A DNA stretch of 64,000 nucleotides from Phymatolithon calcareum (Eukaryota; Rhodophyta; Florideophyceae; Hapalidiales), in assembly GCA_977006965.1 (NCBI GenBank), contig OZ345358.1, positions 620,001 through 684,000 on the forward strand. The letters are read 5' to 3'. Below are positions 34,309 through 45,137 of the stretch, piece by piece (the stretch's first letter is position 1; each line of letters begins with the position of its first letter). A program made the translations under genes and the position numbers. Below the pieces are notes generated by a model. It saw only the letters and a program-made list of their open reading frames with translations. It did not search any database and was not told where the DNA came from.

Positions 34309-35486
34309 CCGTGACGAAAGTCGTCGAACGTTCTCTTCTGCGGTCCTCGATAAGCTCGAATTTCAAGGGAATCATCCATGTAATGTGACGAAAGCCCATG
34401 TGTCCCATTGAACCTCTCAAACCATTGAAAACGAGATTCCAAAACATGGCGAAAACTGGCACGAGTCTTAAAACTCTTCCGACTCTTCCCCTCAACACGC
34501 ACAGGCACCCGGAGATAAAGCGCCATTTGCTGTGTCGAGACGTAGGGCAGGATATCATCGCGAAATCCGTCAAGTGGCAGGGATTGAGAAATAGCAGTGG
34601 CAATTATGGCCCTGGACACCTCTCGAAGATAGATCTCCCATGTTTCCAATGAGTAGATCTGTACACGAGCAGTAATAAGTAGGTTCACGAGACGATCCCA
34701 GCGCGGGTTGCAATCGCCGTGTTGCAAAATTCCCATCCAAACGGTGGTAAAGTCGATCGCCTTCTTGCTTCTCGGCATTCCGCGCGTGTCTCGCACTTCG
34801 GGCAGTATTTCGATCTTTGGCGGATCAAGTCCATCGCAGAAGTCGAATGCCTGGAGCCGAATGTCAAGAACAAATCTGTCTGTCAAACCTGCGACCTTGG
34901 CGTAAAACGGGAGGCGACGAGCGTTAATCATCTCTGTCTCCAGTGCGGCCGCATAGGCCACAAGCTCGCCAGGTGTCATTCCTGGAACACCTTTCAAAGG
35001 GTCGATTAGGATGCGGTCGATAAACTGGCGCTCCGCTTGATATACGTCGTAGGCGGAGAGGACGAAGGCGAAGTCGAGAAAGGACAGCAGTGTGTGCTTT
35101 TTCTCAAAATGACGCTGCTGCCTGGAATGGACGGAGCGGATACGGGTCTTGATTTTTGTAGACGGCGTACTTGAATGGCGAGCATATTCGGCGGCGTTGT
35201 AAACCTGCTCCACAATCTCCCAAACAATATGCTCCTTTAACTCATGCAGAAATTCGATGGAAGTGAGGAGTTTAGCCATCTTGATGTCGGCGATTAGAGT
35301 TCGCCACGGACCGCCGAACTGCCACATGTCGGCGGCGCGGAGAGCCTCGCCCCAATGAACCCACTCATAGTGTCCCCGATCCTGGTTCTCAGGGGTGGTA
35401 TGGTCGACCCAGCGGGGGAGGACTCCGACTGCCTGTCTGAAGTCGCGCACTAATTCGACCAGGGGAAGAGGGGACGGTGTACGCAT
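34305..35486 (-). CDS. Unrecognised 393-aa ORF, left arm copy
   Basis: This is an uninterrupted frame of 393 codons. Its mirror copy at 51767-52948 has exactly the same length, no indel, no stop and 366 of 393 identical residues. The sequence is soluble and probably mostly helical, with 'WVHWGEALRAADMWQFGGPW', 'RTLIADIKMAKLLTS', 'IVWEIVEQVYNAAEYARH', 'PGELVAYAAALETEMINARR' and 'LDGFRDDILPYVSTQQMALY'. I recognise no catalytic motif, signal peptide or membrane segment. The start is the first ATG, shared by both copies. Neighbours in the same orientation are a 105-140 aa ORF upstream and the 76-aa ORF overlapping downstream. It could be a host gene duplicated with the arms or the main protein of an undescribed mobile element; I cannot tell which. 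Confidence 0.6.
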   Translation of the reverse strand: MRTPSPLPLVELVRDFRQAVGVLPRWVDHTTPENQDRGHYEWVHWGEALRAADMWQFGGPWRTLIADIKMAKLLTSIEFLHELKEHIVWEIVEQVYNAAEYARHSSTPSTKIKTRIRSVHSRQQRHFEKKHTLLSFLDFAFVLSAYDVYQAERQFIDRILIDPLKGVPGMTPGELVAYAAALETEMINARRLPFYAKVAGLTDRFVLDIRLQAFDFCDGLDPPKIEILPEVRDTRGMPRSKKAIDFTTVWMGILQHGDCNPRWDRLVNLLITARVQIYSLETWEIYLREVSRAIIATAISQSLPLDGFRDDILPYVSTQQMALYLRVPVRVEGKSRKSFKTRASFRHVLESRFQWFERFNGTHGLSSHYMDDSLEIRAYRGPQKRTFDDFRHG

Positions 35487-36115
35487 GCTCCCTGAGATGA
35501 CCTGGGGATAATGTGGATGACGGAGTAGCCAAGCTTAGGCGTACGTGCTTGGATAGCGATGTTGCAAAGTATTTTGGGGCGTCAGTGAATCTTTCCAAAA
35601 CCAACCCGCGTGCAGCACTTGTAGTGGTGCTAGAGCATGCTAGAGGCTCTTGTGTACACTTGCAGTGGTGGTGCGTCAGAAGGTCAACGCGCGTGGTTGG
35701 TGGAGCCGAGTTGAGATCTGTGCCGTTGTTTCGTGATTGAAGGCGAGTGGGTCAATATTGATGTTTACGACATAGGGACGGAATGTAAATTAATTTTAGA
35801 AATAACTTTACGGCTCCCCTGCGTTCTTCTATGTATTAATATGATAAAATATTAACTGCTGCTCACTCTCTCTTCAATGCACTGCGCCGTTCTCCGTGGA
35901 CCGATTAATCCAAAACAAGGGCCCTGCAGTGAACAGCTGGGCCCTGTGGTGCTGAGAAATCTAAGCACAATCATTATTTATGTATGTTTATGTATGAGTG
36001 CGCGAGGAGATGACTGCTGGCTGGGACGCTATTGGGTAAACTTTGTCGCACGCACTACTGTATCATATCTAAGGAAACGAGTCAGCGAGCTCAATTCGTT
36101 GAGCCGCAGTCATTG

Positions 36116-36547
36116 TCAATGAGCCCTGAAATCTTTGATACATGGCACAATGATCTGTATTTTTCGATAAAATAGAACATTTAGAAATCTTGTCCAATAA
36201 CAATGGTTTCGGGGATAACACGCCCCGGTTGTTGAATGGGTGTATATTTCACAGAGGACACAGCAGTGTATTTCTTTCCACAGTTTTGTCAACAATGACA
36301 CTGAACCTGGCGATACTGTTACATATATCGATCTTTCTGGTTGTTCATTGATGCACATCATACGTTGCTGAACCAAAATAATAATTTTGCATCCATTCTT
36401 TCCCGAATTTTCGTCAACTCTGGCGACACTGTAGACGGCACAAAACGACACGTTTTGCAGAGCCATGTCGCCACTGGGGGCTGCGGGAAATATCGATCTC
36501 ACCACTTTAGAATTGCTTCGACCACGGAAGAATTTTGGGTCTAGCAA
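36116..36547 (-). CDS. Unrecognised ORF upstream of the 393-aa ORF, left arm
   Basis: 143 codons, of which about 105 are shared with the right-arm ORF 50756-51142: 'VARVDENSGKNGCKIIILVQ', 'QRMMCINEQPER.IYVTVSP', 'CYPRNHCYWTRFLNVLFYRK'. The first 24 codons or so lie within the inserted Harbinger-like element (start 36477), so the native left-arm frame would begin further in or has lost its start. Function unknown. Confidence 0.35.
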   Translation of the reverse strand: MLDPKFFRGRSNSKVVRSIFPAAPSGDMALQNVSFCAVYSVARVDENSGKNGCKIIILVQQRMMCINEQPERSIYVTVSPGSVSLLTKLWKEIHCCVLCEIYTHSTTGACYPRNHCYWTRFLNVLFYRKIQIIVPCIKDFRAH

Positions 36548-37449
36548 ACCCCTATATCTTGCGTTTCAGATTAATTAGTATTGCATTGCTGTCTGGATCG
36601 TGCGCATTACACTGATTTCTCCAACCTCCAGCATCCCTGCACTACTGCAAGTTGCGTCAATTTAGTGCGCTTTTTTGACCCCAGTGCCGTATCAAAGAAA
36701 GGTTCCGTGCCCTTCGCCGGGGCAGCTGTTTTCATCGCCGGGGCAGCTGTTTTCGTCGTCGGGGCAGCTGTTTCGTGCGAAACGCAAGGACTCTATAGAA
36801 CTTTAAGCGCCGATCTCTCAAGGACGGAATTTTTTACTCTTGCAAGACATAAGTGTACCCTGTAGAGAATCCGCCCCCGAAGCCTTTTCTCGAAAAACAT
36901 TTACGAAATAAAAATTTCTTCATGGATATATCGACCGTCATAGTTTCGCGAAATCGCTGTTTCCAGCCGATTTAGCCATTTTGAGGCGACCAGATTTCGT
37001 ACTAAACGTAAGAGTTTCGTAAGAAAAACTTGATATTTCAGTAGGGGCGCACGACTTCATCGAGGATACGCTGCAATTTTTATACTGCTCTCGTCCATGG
37101 CAGAGAAATCGGCTCTTAAAGATTTCACTGTTTTAGTGAGCGCGTTTCGTGAAATCGTTCACGAAAAGGGCGAAGAAAGAGGAACGCCTGTTACGTGCAG
37201 CAAATATGATATCTTTTTGACAACGAGGACCAGGAAAACCAGGGACAGTCCTACGAAATAAGCATTATGCATAATACAGGCTCTATGGGCCAATTATGAT
37301 GAGATTCCGTCAAAGAGCGCTTTAGTTCATAGGAAGAAGAGCAATTTGGACGACATGCTTCTCCACACCTACTTACAGTTTGCAATATGAAACATAATTT
37401 CCTGTAAAGGCCATGCGCTGGGGAGATCGATATTTCCCGCATCCCCCTG
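36474..37449. mobile_element. Harbinger-like DNA element, 970 bp, in the left arm only
   Basis: 36477-37446 begins GGGGCTGCGGGAAATATCGA and ends with the inverted equivalent (two mismatches in about 27 bp). It is flanked by CTG at 36474-36476 and 37447-37449. The right arm has the empty site with one CTG (50777-50779, antisense). A 3-bp CWG/TWA-type target duplication and G-rich termini are typical of PIF/Harbinger elements. No transposase frame inside, so it is non-autonomous. Confidence 0.82.
36713..36776. repeat. 21-bp tandem repeat, three copies
   Basis: 'cggggcagctgttttcatcg' recurs three times inside the Harbinger-like element. Confidence 0.85.
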
Positions 37450-37879
37450 TTTGCGTGCGAAAAAGTTCAAGCACGTACACTTTCAGAATATCATATTGGA
37501 GAAATTTTAAAACAATTTACGAAACTTTGTCTTTTATGCTGTGTTTCGGAATTTTTTTAACCCGCTGTGCAACCCGTGAAAATTCTTAAGCACCTTCTGC
37601 TTGTTACTTGAACTATGTTCATTCAACTACTGTCGCGCTCACTGCGTTCCATACCGTCTGCCGCTTTGACGTTTGCGCTCATGAGACTAAGGCATAGGCT
37701 GCTAAGTTAGTTCGAATTCAGTGCGCGATCCGCATGAAACGTCGAATCAGAGGCTTGCGGATCTTGAGGCGCGTATTTGGTGATCCAGAGGTCGCGCTCG
37801 GGTTCCATGGCCGCGACATCTTGTGGTCCGGTGGAAAGTGCACCGAACGGGGACAGCTGGTTGACCATATCTCATTCTT

Positions 37880-38110
37880 TCTTTCTTTTACTGCGGGATT
37901 TCTCGAAGCTGATGGAACAACTCCACATCCTTACGGCTCTAGTAGACCTGAACAGATACGAGTGGTACTTTATGTCACAAAAGCTGTCCAAGCTGCACAA
38001 GGTGCAGACCATGGTCCAGCTTAACATCCATATCGCTAGGCAGCCAATCTTCATTCGCCGTCCTTCAAAGCGATGCCCGGGTTGGACACCATTTGGGATG
38101 TTCACGGTAG
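37880..38110 (-). mobile_element. LINE 3' end with (TTTC)n tail, left arm only
   Basis: Plus strand 'ctttctttcttttactgcgg' followed by sequence matching 13910-14200. It interrupts arm sequence at 'atctcatt'; the right arm continues past the same point with different sequence ('tatcccattcgcttttctag'). Confidence 0.65.
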
Positions 38111-38229
38111 CTAATCATCTCTCTGCCTTCTTTCATTTCCTTCTGTCTTCTCTCCCAGCTTCCTTGAGCGTTGCGGCACACCACACAGGGCGGAGTCAAA
38201 TCTTTTCTAAGCTTACTGGAGCACGAATT

Positions 38230-38960
38230 GCCTGTGCTTCACCTTGGGGAACTTGAGAATTGCTGGCAATTCCCTTGTCCTATCAAATGGGATCATCCTC
38301 TTTCTTTTCGATTCAAGAGAGTCACCGTCCATCGTCAAAAGTTTGACCGAAGCGATTCCGCAGACTTGTTCGTTTGGGTGTTCTTTACCGCTTCTCCAAT
38401 CGGTTCCCCGTGCTCCATCGCGGCGATGTCTTTCCTTGCATAATGCCGCTCTTGCATGTTCTTGCCATCCAGAGGTTTACTGAGATAGGCACGTTCTCTC
38501 GCCTTTGTCCGTTCTAGCAGTTTGAAGGCTAAGATTTCCCGTCGTTGTTTTGCAGTTTGGATCCGGCACATGAGGCAGAGTCTGTCAGTCCTTCCTCGTA
38601 TACGGCGGTCCTTGCCTTCTTTAGACATTGGACTATTTGCGTGTTAGAGACACCTTCGGGCCCCAGGGATAGTTCAACCTCCGGAACGTGTATCAGGACT
38701 TTGTTTACGAGTTTGAATGTCTCTGATTTGTGAATCTCGCTCTTCACTTGTTTCGTACTCCAAGTCATCCTTTGCTCTTGGGCGCAAAGAATAGCTATGT
38801 CCGACAGGCCTCTTAACGCAGCGGGAGATTTCGCAATGAGGAGAACTTCGTCTGCGAAGAGGATAGAAGGAACTTCATCCCAGCTGTTGGATACCGCACT
38901 CATACGTCCAGCGAACTCATCTATGAAGATGTTGTATAGGCTTTGGCTAAGAAGAAGAAG
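38230..38960 (-). pseudogene. LINE ('GRFP' family) RT fragment, left arm
   Basis: 38529-38903 encodes 'PSILFADEVLLIAKSPAALR', the RT motif C with FADE instead of FADD, followed by 'QEQRMTWSTKQVKSEIHKSE'. A frame change leads to 38335-38628: 'RIRGRTDRLCLMCRIQTAKQ' and 'YARKDIAAMEHGEPIGEAVK'. Further down are antisense traces of the C-terminal domain. The mirror copy is at 47930-48680. Identity between the copies is almost complete above about 38650 and falls to about 80-85 percent in protein below 38530. Confidence 0.8.
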
Positions 38961-39039
38961 TGAAAGTTTTATTTAAAAGTTACCAACGCATCTGCAGTAT
39001 GCTTGGGCTAAAGGGAGATCTTCGTGGGGCACACTTTTC

Positions 39040-39190
39040 CACAAGTGAGCACGACGCTAATATCGAATACATTCGGAACGGCAGCAGAGCGACACCTTGA
39101 AACCATACGCATGCATGAAGAGCTCTCTTGGACTATGTCGAAGCCATCCTTGATGTGTAGTACTGCAACGCATACTTGATCAGTTTTCAA
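39040..39190 (+). pseudogene. LINE C-terminal fragment, left arm
   Basis: The plus strand encodes 'FPQVSTTLISNTFGTAAERH' and 'LETIRM', matching 15780-15890. The mirror copy is at 47700-47850. Confidence 0.65.
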
Positions 39191-39439
39191 TCGACTGAAA
39201 CAGGGGAACGATCACAGGAACCATGGAAACACGTTGTTCTATATCAGAGAGACTCGATTTAGAGAGAAAACCAACTGGTGTCTTGTTTCCGTTTATATAG
39301 TTCCAGCGAGTCTCAGACACACTTGGGGAAGAAGAAGAAGTGTAGATTTTTATTTAAAAGTTGCCCATTTGGGAAGCATCTTGGCCGTTTAGACATTAGG
39401 AAAAACGAGTCAGAACGGAACCTTCTCTTGTCGTATCAT

Positions 39440-39815
39440 GACTCTGATTTCTTTCTTTCTGTATTGCGGAAAGATCGCTCACGCAAATGGTAAGCTTCTG
39501 AAACTGTTTGACTCAGAAACTTGAGTATGTCTAGTGGTTTTTCTCGCCATAATTCTTCTACAGCCTTGGTTCCCAATTGTTCAATAAACTTGCTTCTGGA
39601 GGCAGAGCATCCACGACAGCGTAGCAAGAGGTGTTCAACTGTTTCGTTACAGCCGGTGATACACAGCCTGCATACTGGATCGTACGCCATTGCATCCAAA
39701 AGCGGTCGCGAGAGGGGTACAGTCCCCAATCAGCTGGTGTAAGATCACTTCAGCTCGTCTGTGCGATATTGGAAAGCCACTGGGAAGCGTCGGGATAGCG
39801 ATAGGCTTGGGTATG
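39440..39815 (-). pseudogene. RNase H retroelement 3' end, left arm
   Basis: Minus frame 39436-39729 encodes 'AYDPVCRLCITGCNETVEHL' and 'LLRCRGCSAS', a C-x2-C...H...C zinc-binding tail, then 'REKPLDILKFLSQTV'. The 3' tail reads 'tttctttctttctgtattgc' on the plus strand, as in the intact element at 55.4 kb. Present identically in the right arm. Confidence 0.82.
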
Positions 39816-40369
39816 ACACTGATTTGATCTGGTCGACGATTGAATATTGCTCCATGTGGTCAAAAAACCCTTCTATAACACATTTTGAGATCTCCGAGTA
39901 CAGATGAAAGTGTTCGACTTTCGAATGTGACGCCAAAAGTCAATTCCATTACATTCACATTAAGTCTTTTGGCTTAGTTATTTTCTATGGGTTGTGGAAG
40001 TCCGTACAAGAGACGTTAGTGCAGTAATAATTTTAGGGTGTTAGCCGTACTAACATTTATACACACATGACACCTGAGTTGCCAGATGGAATTTTGAAAT
40101 GCCCCCATGCGGTCCAGGAGCCCGAACGCATGATGGACAAAGATACAGCAAATGCAAGGTCTATGAGAATCACTTTCGAGATGACAAGGAAAGAGGGATC
40201 TCAGGTAACTCCGTTTCGCATACTGTCGAGTGTCGACGAGCAAAAGGAATTTTCTCGCTCTCTGCTAGGTTCCAGAGCTTCAGAAATTTAGTTAACACAA
40301 TAGAGCTGCGTTGGTAATGTGCGGTCATCGGTTGGAGCCGTCGAGGAAATCGCATCCAATAGGAGATAT

Positions 40370-41330
40370 TTGATGTTCTAGTTTAAAAGCTCCGAATACC
40401 TCAATTTGAGTAACGGGACAGCTTCTCATTGTTTTCCGTGGCGGTCGCAATCTGATCTCCTACGATATCCTTAGTGCCAATTTTCCTTCCCGTGAGGGCC
40501 CGAGCTAGTCTCTTCCATTGATATTCAATCTCCTGGTCCACTTCTGTGGATCGCAGTGCTCGTTGGAGCGCTACGAGCTCAAGCAAAGCACCGATTCTAA
40601 AGTATGTCGCCAAGTTTGATTTTCTCCACAGCGGGGCTTGTCGAAAATCACTCTTCGACATCTTAGACGCGTGTTTCTGTCTCTTATATGTAGCACTTCT
40701 GGTAGCTTGTTCGGCTTGTCTATGGGGACTTTTATTGTTCGCCCTTCTTCTTCCTCCTTCTAGCATTTAACTGTTCCTCTAGTCGGCGCTTCTTCGACAC
40801 TATGTCGTCTCCGCTTGTTTTAACGTTCCTTTAAGGTCCTCCTCTTCTCTGAGATACGCAATAACCTTTGATAAGTTTGCCAAATCCTCTTCTCTTACTC
40901 CATATTCTTCTGCACCTTCCAAGTACATCTTCCGTCTAACTAGGCTCAAAGCGAAACTTTCAACCTGGTGGGCTCTTCTCATCCCCGGGCTGGCGAGTCA
41001 GCACAACACGCGCACCCGCAATCGTCGATGTTCGGCATCTTTTCCAAATTTGAACATGTAGAAAAGACCATATGCTGCTTCGATCACAGCTTGTAATTGC
41101 TTGGTCATCGGCGTCAAATGCATGGTATACTCCCATTTGGGGAAATTAACGACTTGAAAATCCTGATACTCGTTGCTGGCTGGAATCTGGCTAATATTTA
41201 TGACAATTTGGCGAAGTTTGTGGATGCATCCTGTAGATCGCGGGACTCTATCAGTTGGCGGAATGTCGTTTGTATTGATTTGTAGAGTCTCAAGCCCTTC
41301 CATATTTCTTATTGTGCAAGCTGTTCGACA
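40370..41330 (-). pseudogene. LINE ('APLWRKS' family) C-terminal half, left arm
   Basis: Three minus frames (40998-41333, 40800-40982, 40401-40766) give 'GCIHKLRQIVINISQIPASN', 'FPKWEYTMHLTPMTKQLQAV', 'RAHQVESFALSLVRRKMYLE' and 'APLWRKSNLATYFRIGALLE'. Several stops and frameshifts are present, and all are shared with the mirror copy at 45560-46525. Confidence 0.85.
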
Positions 41331-41689
41331 CAACGCTTCCTGTCCCTCGGTTTTCCACTACCACGAATGCGTACTTTCATGTCGGCGTTGTCTCAGGAGC
41401 AATTCATGTGCGGACAATGTGTCCGTAAACAAGCAAACTCCTGCGTTACCACCGTTCTCTTTCTCTTACTTACCTTAAGCTCCTCATACGCGGAATGTGC
41501 GTGAGGGAGCTTCGAGCTCTCATCTCTTCCGCGTTGCCTTCTTTTCTATTTCCTTGACGTCGCAAGATGTACCGGCTCGTGATTTATGAACTACCCCTGC
41601 CTTACTATGGGCCTTCCCGTTTCGGTAAGCTTTCTGGCCTGCCCATGTAAGTGTCTGCTTACCCACCCACAGAAGAGGGAGTGAAACAA

Positions 41690-41872
41690 GTGATGGACAA
41701 ACTAATGATGCTAGAAAACGAGATGCAAGAGGAGATGATAGTGTGATGATGGAGGCGATATGCTGTGGTCTTTCCTAGAAGGGTTACAGCGCAATGCGAA
41801 GCTGCTCTGGTGTCGGCGTGCGCCGGCGTTGAGGGCTTCAAAAATAAAAACCTACAATTTCCCTCCTTAACC
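41690..41872 (+). mobile_element. LINE 3' end at the centre of the palindrome
   Basis: Encodes 'VKQVMDKLMMLENEMQEEMI' and a stop, then 'gagggcttcaaaaataaaaa', the 3' end of the 'GRFP' LINE family. 5'-truncated. Confidence 0.75.
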
Positions 41873-41892
41873 ACCCATGATATGTTCCTTGT

Positions 41893-42942
41893 AACCTAAG
41901 ATCTTATCTATCCTGGATTATTCAAACGCAAGTTCCGGCTCTCAGGCCAGGAGCTCCACGAAACCCGCCTACTGGAATACCTGGGAACCACGATCGACAA
42001 CACGGGAGTAACCCACCACGCAACACTAAACCGCATCAACGCGGCGAAGGGAATCATCATGGGACTAAAAGACCTGGGAGTCCAAGCGCAAGGACTAGCT
42101 ACTACCAAGAATATAGCAATGTACAAGGCTCTTGTGCAATGCAGATGGGAGTACGCGATACACCTCACACCATGGACAAACTCAGTCGAAGCGCAGATCA
42201 ACCAAGCGGAGGGTTTGTTCTACTCTGTTGCCTTCGGTAACTACGCGAAACGATTGCACGCCCGAATGCGAGCCCTCTGCAGAATTACTCCACCAAAGAT
42301 AAGAAGAGCGCAACTCGGAGAGCACTTCGCACAGAGGCTTATACGAGGGAAGGACGAAATCGAGAAGGAAGAAAATTACGCTGGAAAAGAAGGGGACATA
42401 CAGCAAGCAGAGAGGGATATCCGCTATCTGCAGGAGCATGAGCTCCTAAGAGGCAGTACCGAGCGAGCCGTACGAGGGTTGGTGACCAACAAACACGAGA
42501 GACACCGCCGACGACAGGAATGGATTGAAAAGGAAGAAGAAAAAGAGAGAAAAATTACCGTCGATACTAAGGAGAAAGTAAGCCCTGTACTCCAAATTCG
42601 ATCCAGGAAACACCGACTCCTAGCAGTTAAGTGGTTCTTTGGCCGCTTCCCACCACGAAGAGCAGAGTCGTACATTGAACATTTCAACGAGGTCGCGGAA
42701 GAGAATCTGAAAACTCTACAACGAAATTTGACAAGTCCAAGAGCAGAAGAATCTTGGGAAAAAGGGACGAAAACGGCGATTGACAAACTTTTAGCCTTGG
42801 AAATCCATATGTTAGAAGAAATGATAGTGTAATGTGATCTGATTGGGTAATGAGATGGCAGTATCAACGGGAAGCTGCTCTGGTGTTGGTGAATACCGGC
42901 GTTGAGGGCTTCTAAAATAAAAACCTACAATTTCCCCCCCGT
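41893..42942 (+). pseudogene. LINE ('GRFP' family) with intact C-terminal frame
   Basis: From 'GQELHETRLLEYLGTTID' the frame is open through 42059-42832 (257 codons from the first ATG). It covers the RT thumb ('YKALVQCRWEYAIHLTPWTN'), the connector ('RMRALCRITPPKIRRAQLGE'), a charged stretch rich in Glu/Lys/Arg, and the C-terminal domain ('LLAVKWFFGRFPPRRAESYI', 'NLKTLQRNLTSPRAEESW'), ending in 'LEEMIV'. There is no RNase H. The 3' end is 'ggcttctaaaataaaaac'. The C-terminal part is about 98 percent identical to the insertion at 62529, so the family moved recently. It is 5'-truncated before the catalytic RT motifs. Confidence 0.85.
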
Positions 42943-44140
42943 AACCTAAGATCTCATCTACCCCGGTTTATTCAAGCGAAAATTTCAGCTAGCAGAGGCC
43001 GAATCCCATGAAACAAGACGGCTGGAATACCTAGGTACGACCGTTGACAACACGGGTGTCACCGAACACGCCACGTTGAAACGAATCTCAAAAGCGAAGG
43101 GAATTATCCCGGGTCTTCGAGATATTGGAATGAATGCCAAAGGACTACACACAATGAAGAACATAGCGATATACAAGACCCTCGTGCAATGTCGGTGGGA
43201 GTACGCCTTGCACCTCACCTCGTAGACGAGATCCGTCCAAGTTCAAATCAACCAGGCAGAAGGTTTGCTCTACTCCGTCATCCTAGGACGCCTTGCACTC
43301 CGCCTCTAAAACCGAATAAGGTCGCTCTGCAAAATCAAACCCCCCGGGAATCAGGAGGACACAGCTGGGCGAACATTTTGCTGCGCGACTATTGAAAGAG
43401 AAACTTGAAATCGAGAAAAAGTCAAACTACGAAAGCAAAGCCGAAGACCTTCGCTACGCAGAAAGGGATATTTCCTACATGAAACATCACGATCTGTTCA
43501 GCGAGCAGATCGACCGGGCGGAGCAAGGGGAGGTGACGTCCCAGGAAGAGAAACTGCGTCTTAGCGAAGCCTGGGGCCGAAAAGAGGAAGGATTGAAGCG
43601 AAAAATCCCAGTGCTCAGGAAAGAGCGAGCCACCCCGACCATGTTACTCAAATCCCGAAAGCACAGATTGCTGGCAGAGAAATGGTACTTCGGACGCTTT
43701 CCCCCACGGAACCCCTCTTCCTATGTGGAAAACTTCGGCAAGGTTGCTGAGAAGAGCCTTGAGTCCCTACAGCGCAACCTCACACGACCGCAACTCAACG
43801 GAGAGACTGACGGCGAAACAATGCAGGCGATGGACAGACTATTAGAATTAGTGAAAATAATGGCGGAAGAAATGACAGGGGATATTTGATGATTTTATTT
43901 TGAGAGCTCCCAAAGCCTCACCTTGGAGTAACGAGGCAGCTCTTGCAATATTCTCTAAGCTAAAGTCCTCTGGGTACTCAATACGTTCTTGATTCGTAAT
44001 TCTCTTCCAGCAAGAGCTCCTGTGAGTCTCTTGCTCTCAAACTCAAAATGATAGCGTGATGCGATATTTTTAGACAATGCGATAGTAGTACATTGGAAGC
44101 TGCTCTGGTGTCGGCGACTCGGGAGCGTGTATACCCTTCC
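42943..44140 (+). pseudogene. Second LINE ('GRFP' family), tandem, interrupted
   Basis: It begins with the same sequence as its neighbour ('gtaacctaagatctcatcta', compare 41893), and the protein is clearly related but diverged: 'KRISKAKGIIPGLRDIGMNA', 'LEYLGTTVDNTGVTEHATL', then after frame changes 43392-43889 with 'LLAEKWYFGRFPPRNPSSYV' and 'SLESLQRNLTRPQ'. The reading end 'AEEM' is interrupted at 43876 by an antisense LINE 3' end and resumes at 44047 with 'atgatagcgtga'. Confidence 0.8.
43876..44046 (-). mobile_element. LINE 3' end nested in a LINE tail
   Basis: Plus strand 'ggatatttgatgattttatt' onward matches 17902-18098. Both junctions show 'aaatga.ag', a probable short target duplication. 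Insertion is antisense to the host LINE. Confidence 0.8.
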
Positions 44141-44329
44141 GGTGTGCAAACTCCATCTTTGTGGGTTCCCTATCAGGGTTACAATACACATTTTGTTGAT
44201 TTCTAGTGTCCACGCAATGCCTCAAATTCTGCGTTCGCGGTAGACTATGATCCCGGTTGCACAGGCAATGGTACTCAATATAGTACTACACTGTTAAGAG
44301 GAAATGTGCCGTGAGCCAGGTAACCGCAT
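44141..44329. other. Short unassigned stretch
   Basis: Includes 'gttgcacaggcaatggtact' near 44255, resembling one end of the inverted repeat at 24.8 kb. Confidence 0.35.
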
Positions 44330-44717
44330 TGGTCAATTATTGACCGAGGTGTGCCGCAAGGGTCTCCACAAAGTCTGTGCTTATACATGATATTCATGGA
44401 TACGTACGACGAAGACATCGACAAACTAACAGAAACCGTGTGGGGGCAGCTAGGGCACTTATTTGGGGATGACTTTCGCCTTCAAGCCAAGAACGCCAAA
44501 GGGATGCAAAAACTCTTGAACATAGCCTCAAAGTGAGCAGACAAGAACTCCATGAGATGGAGCACAAAACCAGGAAAGAGTGACGTTCTCGAGCATAAAG
44601 TGCTTCCAAAGCACAAGTTCTTACGTGTCGGAAAGGAGCTGCATTAAGCATGGAGAGTTTCCTACCACGGGGTAAGTATGAACAAGAAAGGAGTCACCGA
44701 TGACGCGTCAATCTCAA
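44330..44717 (+). pseudogene. LINE RT palm fragment
   Basis: Encodes 'DRGVPQGSPQSLCLYMIFMD' (motif B, Gln intact), 'HLFGDDFRLQAKNAKGMQKL' (motif C) and, past in-frame stops, 'KNSMRWSTKPGKSDVLEHKV'. It ends abruptly after 'GVTDDASISR'. Confidence 0.85.
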
Positions 44718-45137
44718 GATTTCAAATGCGGTTGAATGTGTGGAACAGGTCGTCCCAGCGGCCCCCATATTCGTAGTTCAGGTAGGAAGCAATTGGTTGC
44801 TTTAATTGGTTGTCAAACAGTGGCTTCCTATCTTGGACGTCAGTGGGAGCCACATAATTACTACGCACAGACGTCAATCTTACGCTACAAGGAACATACC
44901 ATGGGCGGGTAAGAAGACACCTACATGGGCAGGCTAGAAAGCGTACCGAAACGGGAAGGCCCATAGTAAGGCAGGGGTAGTGCATACATCACGACCCGGT
45001 ACATCCTGCGACATCAAGGAAATAGAAAAGAAGGCAACGGGGAAGAGATGGGAACTCGAAGCTCCCTCGCGCACATTCCGCGTATGAGGAGCTCAAGGTA
45101 AGTAAGAGAAAGAGAACGGTGGAAACGTGGGAGTTTT

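Larger units (their letters stand above)
31360..41690. repeat. Left arm of a 26-kb imperfect palindrome
   Basis: The arm is the reverse complement of 44900-57413, with the same ORFs in mirrored order and orientation. From 38335 to 41333, paired coordinates sum to exactly 86892, so there is no net length change there. For the 393-aa ORF the sum is 87253. Left-only sequence: the Harbinger-like element at 36477-37446 and LINE pieces near 37880-38230. Outer end near 31360, inner end near 41690. Confidence 0.9.

Noticed and set aside
35513-35740. 75-codon plus ORF opposite the 393-aa ORF 5' region, also seen at 51513-51704
   Set aside because: Antisense to the paired gene region, and its conservation is explained by arm similarity.
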